Notes: generated by a model from the sequence alone, not told the origin. 64,000 bases of DNA from Bordetella genomosp. 9 (GCF_002261425.1 NZ_NEVJ01000001.1:372001-436000), one strand, 5' to 3'; positions 35,908 through 45,307 are shown, numbered from the stretch's first letter. Numbers and translations: made by a program.

Positions 35908-35928
35908 GACTTGACAGACCATCAAGTC
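35908..35928 (+). promoter_or_regulatory. Operator site C (amidase promoter), perfect dyad
   Basis: GACTTGA-N7-TCAAGTC, a perfect seven-base inverted repeat 121 bases before the amidase ATG. A consensus -35 box (TTGACA) lies inside it at 35911-35916, so bound regulator would block RNA polymerase. Confidence 0.7.
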
Positions 35929-36048
35929 ATGCGACAGCATAGGTGCACCCGTCGGTCATCGCGCAACGCCGGGCGATCCCGATCCGCGCAGGATGGGATG
36001 TTGATGGTCTGTTCAGCGGCCCCGAGCGCCGCGGCGAGGATAGAGACG

Positions 36049-38400
36049 ATGAACGATATGCATGTCAACGCAAGCCCCGCCGCGGGCGGCGTGCAAGAGG
36101 AAGGGCAGCAGGCCTTCCGGCTGGAAGAGGCAACGATCGATCAACTGCATGCGGCGATCAAGCATGGCGAGATCACGGTGGTGCAGATCGTGCAGCGCTA
36201 CATCGACCGTTGCCGGGCCTTCAACGGCGTGTCGAGCATGCTGGTGACCAGGGACGGCAAGCCGGTGCCCGAAGCGCCCGGCACGGTCCGCGCCGGCGCG
36301 CCGCTGAAGTTTCCGACGCAGACCGTCGCGGTCGGCGACTATGTGCCCGACTACGACAAGTACAAGGGCGTCCCGCTGGAGTTCGGCCGCATGGAGCCGA
36401 CCGCCTCGGATCCCGCGGTCATGCAGCAGTACGGCATGATCGTCGGCGTCCCGAACGCGGGACAGGTCAATGCGCTGTCGACCCTGAACATTCGCGGCGA
36501 GCGTTCGACGGTGTGCAAGGGGGAGTTCGACAAGCATCCCTCGCTGGGGCCGCTGCCGCCCGACGCCCCGCCGATGTGCGAATTCTTCCGCCATCTGCCC
36601 GACGCGCTGGAACGCGCCGCCGAGCTGGACGCGGAGTACGGATCCGATCCGGACCTGGAGCAGATGCCCATGTACGGCGTGGTCTTCTCGTTCAAGGACC
36701 CCTTCGACACCAAGGATATGCACTCCATGGGCGGCGCCGACGCGGCCTACGACATCGACGTGCCGGCGCGCGACCACATCCTGGTGGACCAGCTGCGCAA
36801 GAAGGGCGCGATCATCTTCGCCAAGTCGGTCAGCACGGAATACAACGGCCGTGCCGGCGATCCGGGCGGCCGCCATACGCCGGACAAGGTGCTGGTCTCG
36901 ACCTTGGGTTACCAGCGCACCACCTGGGGCGGCAATCCGTCCAACCCCTACGACACGACGCGCTCGGCGTCGCTGGGTTCCAGTTCCGGATCGGCCCTGT
37001 CGGTGAGCGCCAACCTGTGCATGATCGGCCTGGGCGAGGAAACGCGCGCGTCCACGCGTGGACCCGCCAATCACAACTCAGTGGCCTTGATCCTGCCGCA
37101 CAAGGCGCTGATCGGTTTCGATGGCGGCGCGATAGGCGCGGACATCCATAACGACCGTACCGGCATCCACGCGCGGAAGATCGGCGATGCCGCCAAGGTG
37201 CTGGACGCCCTGAAGGACCCGGTGGAAGGCTATTACGACCCGCGCGATCCCTTCACCACCGTGCCGCGCTCGTCGGCCCTGAGCACGCCCTACGCCAGCC
37301 ATGTCTACAAGTCCCGGTCGCTGAAGGGAAAGCGCATCGGCATCATCCGCGAATCCATGTTCTGTCCTCCCGGCGACGTGGCCGCCCGGCCCATCACGAC
37401 CGCCGTCGCGCGTGAAATCAAGGAAGTCCTGGGCAGACAGCTGGGGGCGACGCTGGTGGAGTCGTCGCATCCCAATTGGACACGGGATCCGGAAGTCGAA
37501 CTGATGACGGTGGATTTCACCAAGGCGCTGGCGCGCCTGGTTCCGGTCTTCATGCCCGACATCCTGTATCGCCTGACTCCCGCTGGCGAACCGGTATTTC
37601 CCGACTTCGCCGCGGCCATCAAGCGCACCGAGTTCCAGCCCGGCAAGTTCTTCGGCACCGGGACCATGAATCCCATCGACTACATGGTGGAAATGGCGGA
37701 GGGCCGCATCGCGCCGCCGGCCAACCTGGACATCATCACGGTGCAGCACCAGGCCGACAGCATGGCTTTCCGCTATCACATACCGCAGTACCTGACGCGC
37801 CGCGCGGAGGACTGGAAAAAGCTGGGCTATACGGAAACCGTCGTCGATTTCGCCACCCTGAACGCGCGGTCCAAGTTCTGGGGCGACGACCAGCGCGCCG
37901 CCTTCAAGAACTGGGAAGAGGTCGTGGACATGCGCAACCCGCTGGACGAGCGGCAGGGCGTGAACGAGCGGCTGATGCTGCGCGAACTGCTGCGGCGCGT
38001 GGACATGATGGTCATCCTGGAAAACCACCTGGATGGCCTGGTGCGGCTGCATACGCCGTATCCGCCCGGCAAGATAGGCGGGGCGCCTTACCCCGGCGTG
38101 TCGGGTACGCCGCGCAACGAATCGGCCTATGGCCCGAACGCGGGACTGAGCGAGATCCTGATCCCGGCCGGCTATGTCGACGAGGTCTACGACTACACCT
38201 TCAAGCTGAGCGATGACGGCAAGCGCTACGTGCCGCAGCCGGCGGCGACGCCGACGCCCGTACCGCCGCCCGGCATGCCTTTTTCGCTGGTCTTTCGCGC
38301 CGAACCGGGCAAGGAGGACGTCATCCTCGACATCGCATCGGCGTATGAGGCCGCGTCCGCGCGGCGCGTCATGCCGCCGTCCTTTGGTCCGCTGCCCTAG
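36049..38400 (+). CDS. Large, divergent amidase-signature protein
   Basis: A 783-residue protein of the amidase-signature family, much longer than the usual 450-520. Lys216 (FSFKDPFD) and the cis-Ser region GSSSGSAL (310-316) are canonical, but the nucleophile motif reads GLGEETRASTRGPA, with Ser335 kept while the normal GTDTGGS glycines are replaced. About 150 extra residues precede the catalytic Lys and a long C-terminal half follows. The start at 36049 has GAGGA upstream; the open frame before it is not needed. It leads an operon with four transporter genes, so it probably hydrolyses an imported amide, peptide-like or carbamoyl compound. No signal peptide is seen, so cytoplasmic. Confidence 0.82.
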   Translation: MNDMHVNASPAAGGVQEEGQQAFRLEEATIDQLHAAIKHGEITVVQIVQRYIDRCRAFNGVSSMLVTRDGKPVPEAPGTVRAGAPLKFPTQTVAVGDYVPDYDKYKGVPLEFGRMEPTASDPAVMQQYGMIVGVPNAGQVNALSTLNIRGERSTVCKGEFDKHPSLGPLPPDAPPMCEFFRHLPDALERAAELDAEYGSDPDLEQMPMYGVVFSFKDPFDTKDMHSMGGADAAYDIDVPARDHILVDQLRKKGAIIFAKSVSTEYNGRAGDPGGRHTPDKVLVSTLGYQRTTWGGNPSNPYDTTRSASLGSSSGSALSVSANLCMIGLGEETRASTRGPANHNSVALILPHKALIGFDGGAIGADIHNDRTGIHARKIGDAAKVLDALKDPVEGYYDPRDPFTTVPRSSALSTPYASHVYKSRSLKGKRIGIIRESMFCPPGDVAARPITTAVAREIKEVLGRQLGATLVESSHPNWTRDPEVELMTVDFTKALARLVPVFMPDILYRLTPAGEPVFPDFAAAIKRTEFQPGKFFGTGTMNPIDYMVEMAEGRIAPPANLDIITVQHQADSMAFRYHIPQYLTRRAEDWKKLGYTETVVDFATLNARSKFWGDDQRAAFKNWEEVVDMRNPLDERQGVNERLMLRELLRRVDMMVILENHLDGLVRLHTPYPPGKIGGAPYPGVSGTPRNESAYGPNAGLSEILIPAGYVDEVYDYTFKLSDDGKRYVPQPAATPTPVPPPGMPFSLVFRAEPGKEDVILDIASAYEAASARRVMPPSFGPLP

Positions 38401-38439
38401 CGGCGCGCACGATAGCCTTATCCCACACGGAGGCATGGC

Positions 38440-39480
38440 ATGGCCAGGCTGGATCGGGAACCGGAACGCGGCGGGCCGGCGCAACCGCTGCTGATCGTCA
38501 AGGGGCTGATGAAGCACTTTCCGGTCGGCTCGGTCGTCGCCGGCGGCCGCAAGCTGGTGCGCGCCGTCGACGGCATGGATCTCAGCGTGCGCAAGCAGGA
38601 AACCCTGGGCATCGTGGGCGAGTCCGGCTGCCGTAAATCGACGTTCTCGCGCCTGATCATGTCGTTGATGGCACCGACCGCCGGCGAAATCATCTTCGAC
38701 GGCGATCCGGTGGGTGGGTACCGCGGCATCAGCCTGAAGGACTATCGGCGGCAGGTGCAGATGGTGTTCCAGGACAGCTATTCGTCGCTGAATCCCAGGC
38801 TGACCATCGAGGAATCCATCGTCTATGGCCCGGTGGTGCACGGACTGGCGCGCCGCGAGGCGCGGGAGCGCGCGCGCGACCTGCTGGCCGCCGTCGGACT
38901 GGCGCCGCGCCAGTATGCGCGGCGGTTTCCGCACGAATTGTCGGGCGGCCAGCGGCAGCGCGTGAACATCGCGCGCGCCCTGGCGCTGCGGCCGCGCCTG
39001 ATCATCCTGGACGAACCGGTGTCGGCGCTGGACAAGTCGGTCGAGGCCCAGGTGCTGAACCTGCTGATGGACCTGAAGGAGCAGTTCAGCCTGACCTACG
39101 TGTTCATCAGCCATGACTTGAACGTCGTGCAGCACGTGGCCGATCGCGTGCTGGTGATGTATCTCGGCAAGGTGGTGGAGATCGGCCCGTCCGAGCCGAT
39201 TTTCGCGGCGCCGGCGCATCCTTATACCCAGGCGCTGATGGACAGCCGGCCTTCCATGGACCCGGCGCGCCGCCGCACGGAACCGCCGCTCAAGGGCGAT
39301 CCGCCCAATCCCATCGATCCGCCATCCGGCTGCCGCTTCCATACGCGCTGCGCGATCGCGCGCGCGATGTGCGCGTCGACGGCGCCCGCGCTGCGGGATA
39401 TCGGCGATACGCGCGAGGCAGCCTGCCACGCCGTGATGCCCGATAGCGGCTTCCTGCAAAGCCCCGAGGCCATCCCATGA
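38440..39480 (+). CDS. ABC transporter ATPase (OppF/DppF-like) with substituted Walker A
   Basis: A 346-residue ATPase of the oligopeptide/dipeptide importer class with signature LSGGQRQRVN, Walker B LIILDEPVSALD, the H-loop SHD, and a C-terminal oligo_HPY domain. Its Walker A reads GESGCRKST: the invariant Gly before the Lys is Arg (codon CGT). If real, this site probably binds or hydrolyses ATP poorly, leaving the OppD-like partner as the active site. GGAGG precedes the ATG and the stop overlaps the next gene as ATGA. Confidence 0.88.
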   Translation: MARLDREPERGGPAQPLLIVKGLMKHFPVGSVVAGGRKLVRAVDGMDLSVRKQETLGIVGESGCRKSTFSRLIMSLMAPTAGEIIFDGDPVGGYRGISLKDYRRQVQMVFQDSYSSLNPRLTIEESIVYGPVVHGLARREARERARDLLAAVGLAPRQYARRFPHELSGGQRQRVNIARALALRPRLIILDEPVSALDKSVEAQVLNLLMDLKEQFSLTYVFISHDLNVVQHVADRVLVMYLGKVVEIGPSEPIFAAPAHPYTQALMDSRPSMDPARRRTEPPLKGDPPNPIDPPSGCRFHTRCAIARAMCASTAPALRDIGDTREAACHAVMPDSGFLQSPEAIP

Positions 39481-40454
39481 CGCGCCAGGCCCTGATACGC
39501 GCCCGCGGCCTGCACGTGGCCTTCGTCTCGCGCGACGGGACGGTGGCGGCCGTCAACGGCATCGACCTGGACCTGAACGAAGGCCAGGTGCTGTGCGTGC
39601 TCGGCGAGAGCGGATCGGGCAAGTCCGTGACCTTGCGGGCGCTGATGCGCCTGAATCCGCCGGCGAAGACCATCATGCGCGGCGAATTGACCGTGGCGGG
39701 GCATGACATGATGGCATTGCCCGACGCCAGCTTGCCCGACCTGCGCGGCAAGGTCGTGTCGATGATCTTCCAGGAGCCCATGACGGCGCTGGATCCGGTA
39801 TTCACGATCGGCCACCAGATCGTCGAAACCATCGTCCGCCATGATGGCGTATCCAGGGTGGCGGCGCGCCAGCGCGCGCTGGACCTGCTGGACCTGGTGC
39901 AGATCCCGTCGGCCAGGATGCGCCTGAACGCCTATCCGCACGAGCTTTCCGGCGGCCTGCGGCAGCGCGCCATGATCGCCATGGCGATCTCCTGCCGTCC
40001 CAGGCTGCTGCTGGCCGACGAGCCCACCACCGCGCTGGATGCCACCGTGCAGATCCAGGTGCTGCTGCTCCTGCGCCGCCTGCAGGAGGAACTGGGCATG
40101 GGCGTGGTGTTCGTGACGCACGACCTGGGCGTGGCCGGAGAAATCGCCGATCGTGTCGCGGTCATGTACGCGGGGCGCATCGTCGAGCAGGGCAGTGTTT
40201 CGTCGCTGTTGACCGACCCCCTGCATCCCTACACCCAGGGCTTGCTGGGGGCCACCGTGCAGCCGGGCAATCGGGGGGCGCGCCTGACCACCATCCCCGG
40301 CGCGCCGCCCGACCTGCGCATGCCCCTGTCCGGCTGCGCCTTCGCACCGCGCTGCCCGCGCGCCGAGGAGGCGTGCCGCGTGGACGTTCCCGTGTTCCAC
40401 TACCCATCGCCCGGCCGCGCGGTGCGGTGCATCAAGGCCATGGAGACGGTGTAG
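39477..40454 (+). CDS. ABC transporter ATPase (OppD/DppD-like)
   Basis: A 325-residue ATPase with a canonical Walker A (GESGSGKSV), signature LSGGLRQRAM, Walker B LLLADEPTTALD and the C-terminal oligo_HPY zone with cysteines typical of the DppD group (CAFAPRCPRAEEAC). Starts within the stop of its partner ATPase (ATGA). Confidence 0.9.
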   Translation: MTRQALIRARGLHVAFVSRDGTVAAVNGIDLDLNEGQVLCVLGESGSGKSVTLRALMRLNPPAKTIMRGELTVAGHDMMALPDASLPDLRGKVVSMIFQEPMTALDPVFTIGHQIVETIVRHDGVSRVAARQRALDLLDLVQIPSARMRLNAYPHELSGGLRQRAMIAMAISCRPRLLLADEPTTALDATVQIQVLLLLRRLQEELGMGVVFVTHDLGVAGEIADRVAVMYAGRIVEQGSVSSLLTDPLHPYTQGLLGATVQPGNRGARLTTIPGAPPDLRMPLSGCAFAPRCPRAEEACRVDVPVFHYPSPGRAVRCIKAMETV

Positions 40455-40500
40455 CGCCGCCGCGCATCACGCCCCGTCTATCGCCAGAGGAAGTCGACCG

Positions 40501-41454
40501 ATGGTTTTCTATATCGCACGCCGCATTCTCTACATGATTCCGATCGCGCTGGCGGTGAGCCTGGTCTGCTTCCTGCTCATCCACCTGGCGCCGGGCGACC
40601 CCATCGCGGCCATGGTGCCGCCGGACACCCCGCCGGACGTCGTCGCCCAGGTGCGCAGCGACTACGGGCTGGATCGCTCGCTGCCCGTGCAGTTCGGGTT
40701 ATGGCTGGGACATGTGGCGCATGGGGACCTGGGCATGTCGATCACGCGGGGCAGGCCCATCCTGCCGGACCTGATCGTGGCCAGCGGCAATACCTTGATC
40801 CTGGCGGTGACGGCCGGCGTCCTGGGTTTCCTGCTGGGCTGCGTGCTGGGCGGGATCGCGGGGATCTATCGCGGCACCTGGCTGGATCGCATGCTGCTGG
40901 GCACGGCGGTGGCCGGCGTGTCGGTCCCGCATTACTGGCTGGGGATGGTGCTGGTGATCATCTTTTCGGTGACCCTGCATCTTCTGCCGGCGATGGGCGC
41001 GGGTCCGGGGACGTCGACCGTCTGGGCATGGGATTGGGCGCACATCCAGTTCCTGATCCTGCCGGCGCTGACGCTGTGCGTCATCCCGGCCGGCCTGGTC
41101 ACGCGCACCGTGCGCGGCCTGGTCAGCGACATCATGAGCCAGGACTACATCACGACACTGCGCGGCAAGGGGCTGCGCTGGACCGGCATCGCCCGGCATG
41201 TGCTGCTGAACGCCGCCCCCACGGTGATCGCCGTCATGGGACTGCAGCTGGCCAACCTGATGGGCGGGTCCATCCTGGTGGAGACCGTCTTCGCCTGGCC
41301 GGGTACCGGTTCCATGCTGAACGACGCCATATTCCAACGGGATTTCCCGACGCTGCAGGCGGCCACGCTGGTATTGGCGCTGTTCTTCGTCGTGCTCAAT
41401 CTTGCAGTCGACCTTGTCCAGACTGTCATCGACCCGAGGATCAGCCGCACATGA
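40501..41454 (+). CDS. ABC transporter permease (DppB-like)
   Basis: A 317-residue permease with an N-terminal helix, five more hydrophobic helices and the DppB/OppB features (LGLDRSLPVQFGLWLGHVAHGDLG and a late TLRGKGLRW coupling region). AGAGGAAG precedes the ATG. Its stop overlaps the next gene (ATGATG). Confidence 0.9.
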   Translation: MVFYIARRILYMIPIALAVSLVCFLLIHLAPGDPIAAMVPPDTPPDVVAQVRSDYGLDRSLPVQFGLWLGHVAHGDLGMSITRGRPILPDLIVASGNTLILAVTAGVLGFLLGCVLGGIAGIYRGTWLDRMLLGTAVAGVSVPHYWLGMVLVIIFSVTLHLLPAMGAGPGTSTVWAWDWAHIQFLILPALTLCVIPAGLVTRTVRGLVSDIMSQDYITTLRGKGLRWTGIARHVLLNAAPTVIAVMGLQLANLMGGSILVETVFAWPGTGSMLNDAIFQRDFPTLQAATLVLALFFVVLNLAVDLVQTVIDPRISRT

Positions 41455-42353
41455 TGGTGATTCCGAAAGACGCGGAGCTGCCCGCGTCGGAACAGGCGCA
41501 GGCGTGGCAGGCGCCCGACAGCTACTGGCGTGGCGTCGGCCGGCGCCTGCTGCGGGACAGGACGACGCTGGTCTGCGGCGCCATCCTGTTCGTGATTTTC
41601 CTGGTGCTCGTGCTGGCGCCCTGGATCGCGCCTTACGAACCCAATGCGGGCCGTGCGCTGCTGCGCCTGAGGCCGATAGGCTATGCCGGGCATCTGCTGG
41701 GCACCGACGAACTGGGCCGCGACATGCTGACCCGGCTCATGTACGGCGGCCGCTATTCGTGGCTGATCGGCATTTCTCCCGTCCTGATGGCCTTCGCGAT
41801 CGGCGGCACCATCGGCGTGGCGGCCGGCTATGCGGGGGGCAGGATCAATATGACCATCATGCGCATCACCGACGTGTTCTATGCCTTTCCGTCGGTGCTG
41901 CTGGCGGTGTCGGTCAGCGGGATGATAGGCGCCGGCGTGCTGAACGTGATCCTGTCGCTGACCTTCGTTTTCATTCCGCCCATCATCCGCGTGGCGGAAA
42001 GCGTCACCACCGGCGTGCGCAACCTGGAGTACGTGCAGGCGGCGCGCAGCACGGGAGCCGGGCCGTGGTCCATCGTGTTCACCCACGTCATGCCCAACGT
42101 GCTGGGACCGGTGTTCGTCTACGCCACCGGCCTGGTGGGCTTGTCGATGATCGTGGCCTCGGGCTTGTCCTTCCTGGGGCTGGGCGTGAAGCCCCCCGAT
42201 CCGGAATGGGGGCTGATGTTGAGCAGCCTGCGCACCGCCATCTACAACCAGCCCTTGATCGCCACGCTTCCCGGCGCCTGCATCTTTATTACCAGTATGT
42301 GTTTCAACTTCGTCAGCGACGGCCTGCGCACCGCCATGGACGTGCGCGCCTGA
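41451..42353 (+). CDS. ABC transporter permease (DppC-like)
   Basis: A 300-residue permease of the DppC/OppC class, with the characteristic LLGTDELGRDMLTRLMYGGR loop and coupling loop (EYVQAARSTGAGPWSIVFTH). Two in-frame ATGs (41451, 41454) lie at the overlap with the DppB-like gene. Completes the amidase/transport operon; binding protein is encoded separately at 33977. Confidence 0.9.
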   Translation: MMVIPKDAELPASEQAQAWQAPDSYWRGVGRRLLRDRTTLVCGAILFVIFLVLVLAPWIAPYEPNAGRALLRLRPIGYAGHLLGTDELGRDMLTRLMYGGRYSWLIGISPVLMAFAIGGTIGVAAGYAGGRINMTIMRITDVFYAFPSVLLAVSVSGMIGAGVLNVILSLTFVFIPPIIRVAESVTTGVRNLEYVQAARSTGAGPWSIVFTHVMPNVLGPVFVYATGLVGLSMIVASGLSFLGLGVKPPDPEWGLMLSSLRTAIYNQPLIATLPGACIFITSMCFNFVSDGLRTAMDVRA

Positions 42354-42523
42354 GTTCGTCGCGTCTCGTGGCACGCGGCCTTCGTCGCGGGGCGGGGCGG
42401 CGTTACACGTTGTGGTGGCCGGAATGCCGCCAAGCGGGTCTATGATTGGGGAGGCGCAGCCTGGGGCCGACAGAGCAGCAGGAAGGAAGGCACGCCTGGG
42501 GACTTCCGAGCAATCGACGATCC

Positions 42524-43423
42524 ATGGACCTGATTTCTGACACGCTGGCCCGGATGTATGACGCCACGCCGGTGCTGGTGGCCGCCTACGACGCGCAGGA
42601 TCGCCTGCGCTACGCGAATGCCGCCTTTCGCGCCACGTTCTTCATTACGGAAGGCGAATGCCCGACCTGGGCGGAGTTGATGCGGCGCAATCACGCGGCG
42701 GGACGGGGCACCGTCATTCGCAATCCCGACTTCGAAAGCTGGCTGGTTTCTACGCAGGGACGCCGCGGCAAGGCGGGATTCCGCGCATTCGAGACCGACG
42801 TCGTCGACGGCCGTTGGCTGTGGATGACGGAAGCCGTGCAGCACGATGGGTGGATGCTGTGCATCGCCACCGACATCACCACGCTGCGCGCCGGCGACCG
42901 CGCGGTGCGGCAGGACCGCGACGTGGCCATCAAGGCATCGTTGACCGACGAACTGACGGGCGTGTCCAACCGGCGATTCCTGATGATGCGGCTGCGCGAG
43001 GTGCTGGCGGCCGGCGGCGGGATCCTGGGCACCCTGTGCCTGCTGGACCTGGACAACTTCAAGTATGTCAACGACGCCTACGGCCACGCCATCGGTGACC
43101 GGGTCCTGCGGGACTTTTCATCCTGCATACAGGCGCACCTGCGTCGCGCCGACTGCTTCAGCCGGATCGGCGGCGAAGAGTTCGCGCTGCTGCTTCCCGC
43201 GACGCAACCCCATGAGGCCATGCTGATCGTGGAGCGCATGCTGGCGATCGTGCGACGGGCGCGGCCGTTGGCCGAGCGCCCGGAATTCAGCTACAGCTTT
43301 TCGGCGGGCATCGCGGAGCTGCGGCCCGGCGACGAGACCGGGGCGGTCATCGGGCGTGCGGACAAGGCGCTGTACGCGGCCAAAATGGCGGGGCGCAACC
43401 GCATCCACCTGGAAGCCGCCTAG
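42524..43423 (+). CDS. Diguanylate cyclase with N-terminal PAS-like domain
   Basis: A 299-residue cytoplasmic c-di-GMP synthase: PAS-like sensor in residues 5-125, then a GGDEF domain. The active site reads GGEEF (216-220) and the inhibitory RxxD site is present as RRAD at 207-210, exactly five residues before it, so product inhibition is likely. No membrane segment, so a soluble ligand or cofactor is the signal. Preferred start is ATG 42524, which begins the PAS region; an upstream in-frame extension to 42446 is less likely. Converges with the IclR gene three bases away. Confidence 0.9.
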   Translation: MDLISDTLARMYDATPVLVAAYDAQDRLRYANAAFRATFFITEGECPTWAELMRRNHAAGRGTVIRNPDFESWLVSTQGRRGKAGFRAFETDVVDGRWLWMTEAVQHDGWMLCIATDITTLRAGDRAVRQDRDVAIKASLTDELTGVSNRRFLMMRLREVLAAGGGILGTLCLLDLDNFKYVNDAYGHAIGDRVLRDFSSCIQAHLRRADCFSRIGGEEFALLLPATQPHEAMLIVERMLAIVRRARPLAERPEFSYSFSAGIAELRPGDETGAVIGRADKALYAAKMAGRNRIHLEAA

Positions 43424-43426
43424 GCG

Positions 43427-44200
43427 CTACGACCAGCCCAGCCGGCGCGCCAGCTCCCGGCTGGCGGTCCGCAGCAGGGCAAGATGCTCCTGCTGCTTTT
43501 TCTCGTCGTAGCGGAAGTGCGGCACGGTCACCATCAGGTTGCCCCGCACCTGTCCGCCCTGGTCGAACAGGGGCACGGCGATGCCATGCATGTCGGGCGC
43601 GCGTTCGGCGTAGCTGGTCGCGTAGCCCTGTTCGCGTATGCGTTGCAGGGTCTGGCGCAGCTCGGGCACGTCCAGCGGCCGCCCGTTCAGCGGCGACGTC
43701 GCGGCCTGCGCGATCGCCTGCTCGATTTCCTGCGGTTCCATGAAGGCCAGGACGGAGCGTCCCGCCGCGCCCCAGGTCAGCGGCTGCAACTGGTTGAGCG
43801 GGACGGTGTAGCGTAGCGGGTGCGACGGCCACGCGATATCCGACATGAAGATCCCCAGCTCTTGGCGCGACAGCAGCACCAGCATCGCCGTTTCGTCGGT
43901 CGCGTCGCGCAGCCCCTGCAAAAGGGGCGCCGCCAGGCGGTTGATCGGCATTTCGGCGCTGAGTTTGCCGGCGACGCGATAAAGCTCGATGCCCGGCGTG
44001 TACAGGCCTTCCGCATCCTGGTCGACGAAGCCCAGCGGCCGGCACAGCTTCAGCAGCCGGTGGACGCTGGCGCGCGGCAGATCGAGTTCGCGCGCCAGCT
44101 CGTTCAGCGGCCACCTGTCCCTGGCCGCGAACGCGACCAGGATACGCAGCACGCGATTGACCGTTCCCGTGTCGGCCGGAGAGGCTAGCTTGGAGACCAT
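43427..44200 (-). CDS. IclR-family transcriptional regulator
   Basis: A 257-residue IclR protein: winged helix in residues 12-65 (LNELARELDLPRASVHRLLK) and a C-terminal ligand domain from about 80 with the usual GRSVLAFM and late AVPLFDQGGQVRGNL strands. No target is adjacent on the same strand; the nearest divergent gene lies beyond the protease. Target unknown. Confidence 0.9.
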   Translation of the reverse strand: MVSKLASPADTGTVNRVLRILVAFAARDRWPLNELARELDLPRASVHRLLKLCRPLGFVDQDAEGLYTPGIELYRVAGKLSAEMPINRLAAPLLQGLRDATDETAMLVLLSRQELGIFMSDIAWPSHPLRYTVPLNQLQPLTWGAAGRSVLAFMEPQEIEQAIAQAATSPLNGRPLDVPELRQTLQRIREQGYATSYAERAPDMHGIAVPLFDQGGQVRGNLMVTVPHFRYDEKKQQEHLALLRTASRELARRLGWS

Positions 44201-44296
44201 GTTGTGGTTGTCGCTGTAATGGCGCGTGGAAGGATAACACCGTGCCCGGTATCCGGCGACGCGGCTCCGACCTGGCGCAACATCGTCCCCACGCCG

Positions 44297-45055
44297 CTAC
44301 TTGTTGGACGCGATGCGCTCTTCGATGTGCTGCGCGCGCTTGGTGGAGGCGGGATGCGAGCTCATCATGTCGCTCTTTCCGCCGTCCAGCTTGGCCAGTT
44401 TCTGGAAAGCGGTGACCAGGCCCTGCACGTTCAGCTTGCGCGCCTTGAGCTGGTCGTACGAATAATCGTCCGCGGCGCTTTCCTGCGACTGGGAGAACTG
44501 GGCGTTGATGAACTTCTCGGTCAGGTCGCCCAGCTGCGACGCGCTCAGGGCCGCGACGGCGGAACCGCTGGCCGCGCCCGCGGCGTCGCGCGCGGCGGAT
44601 ACGGTATAGGCCGTCTGCATGGCTTTCTTGCTGTGGCCCAGCGCGACGTGGCCCATCTCGTGGCCGATGACGCCAAGGAGCTCGTCGTCGGTCATCATGT
44701 CCATCAGGCCGCTGTAGACGCGTATGCAGCCGTTCGCCATGGCCCATGCATTCACGTCATTGGTCAGGTAGACCTTGTAGTTGGCCGGCTGGCCGTTGAT
44801 CGTGTTGCCCAGTTGCTTGCCGAGCTTCTGCAGCCGTGCGTCGTATTTGCTTCCAGGCGCGGCGATCTTGGATTGCTGGTCGCTTTCCTTGCAGGCCTTG
44901 TCGGAAAGGGTCTTGATGTCGGCGTCGCTGAGCGTAGCCGCCTGCAGCATCTTGTTGCCCGCGCCGAGGGCGCCGCCGATATCGAAAGCGTGGGCGGTGC
45001 CCCCGCAGGCCAGTATTGCCGCGGCGACGGCTACCCGGTTCAAATACATGCGCAT
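44297..45055 (-). CDS. loiP: M48-family metalloprotease (LoiP/YggG-like)
   Basis: A 252-residue zinc protease, the same length as E. coli LoiP and closely similar from residue 40 on (DVNAWAMANGCIRVYSGLMD, VIGHEMGHVALGHSKKAMQ). The zinc motif is HEMGH at 132-136, with a third ligand Glu in ESAADDYSYD. LoiP is an outer-membrane lipoprotein; here the signal peptide (MRMYLNRVAVAAAILACG) carries a Cys at 17, but ILAC is not a good lipobox, so it may instead be a soluble periplasmic protein. GAGGAG precedes the ATG. Presumably takes part in envelope protein quality control. Confidence 0.88.
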   Translation of the reverse strand: MRMYLNRVAVAAAILACGGTAHAFDIGGALGAGNKMLQAATLSDADIKTLSDKACKESDQQSKIAAPGSKYDARLQKLGKQLGNTINGQPANYKVYLTNDVNAWAMANGCIRVYSGLMDMMTDDELLGVIGHEMGHVALGHSKKAMQTAYTVSAARDAAGAASGSAVAALSASQLGDLTEKFINAQFSQSQESAADDYSYDQLKARKLNVQGLVTAFQKLAKLDGGKSDMMSSHPASTKRAQHIEERIASNK

Positions 45056-45119
45056 TGCTGCTCCTCTGGTCTGAGCCCACTGGGGCGGAGCGCCGATTCT
45101 AAGGAGCGCGGTTGACGGC

Positions 45120-45180
45120 GCAATGCAGGAATCTACACAATATTCTCAAATAATATATATATTTACATGTGGATAGGTTG
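45120..45180. promoter_or_regulatory. A+T-rich promoter region between the protease and ogt
   Basis: A 50-base A+T-rich stretch (45129-45175, including a run of TA steps) in otherwise GC-rich DNA, between two divergent genes. It looks like a shared promoter region; no box was assigned with confidence. Confidence 0.35.
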
Positions 45181-45307
45181 GGAATTGTGGCTGCGAATCG
45201 CGGGCGCCGCGGCTCGGCCGTCCGCGAGCAATAAGCGGAGTTCGCGCGGCCTTGCCTCGGAATAGAGTGCCATCGTGAACTACAGTCCAGCGCCATGGGA
45301 GGCCACG

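Larger units (their letters stand above)
35606..36048. other. Divergent control region between binding protein and amidase
   Basis: A 443-base gene-free stretch carrying the perfect operator C (35908-35928), a partial operator D (35706-35726), an A+T-rich patch (35709-35723) and an unrelated dyad ATGGTGC-N7-GCACCAT (35808-35828). Presumably drives both the binding-protein gene and the amidase/transporter operon. Confidence 0.6.
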
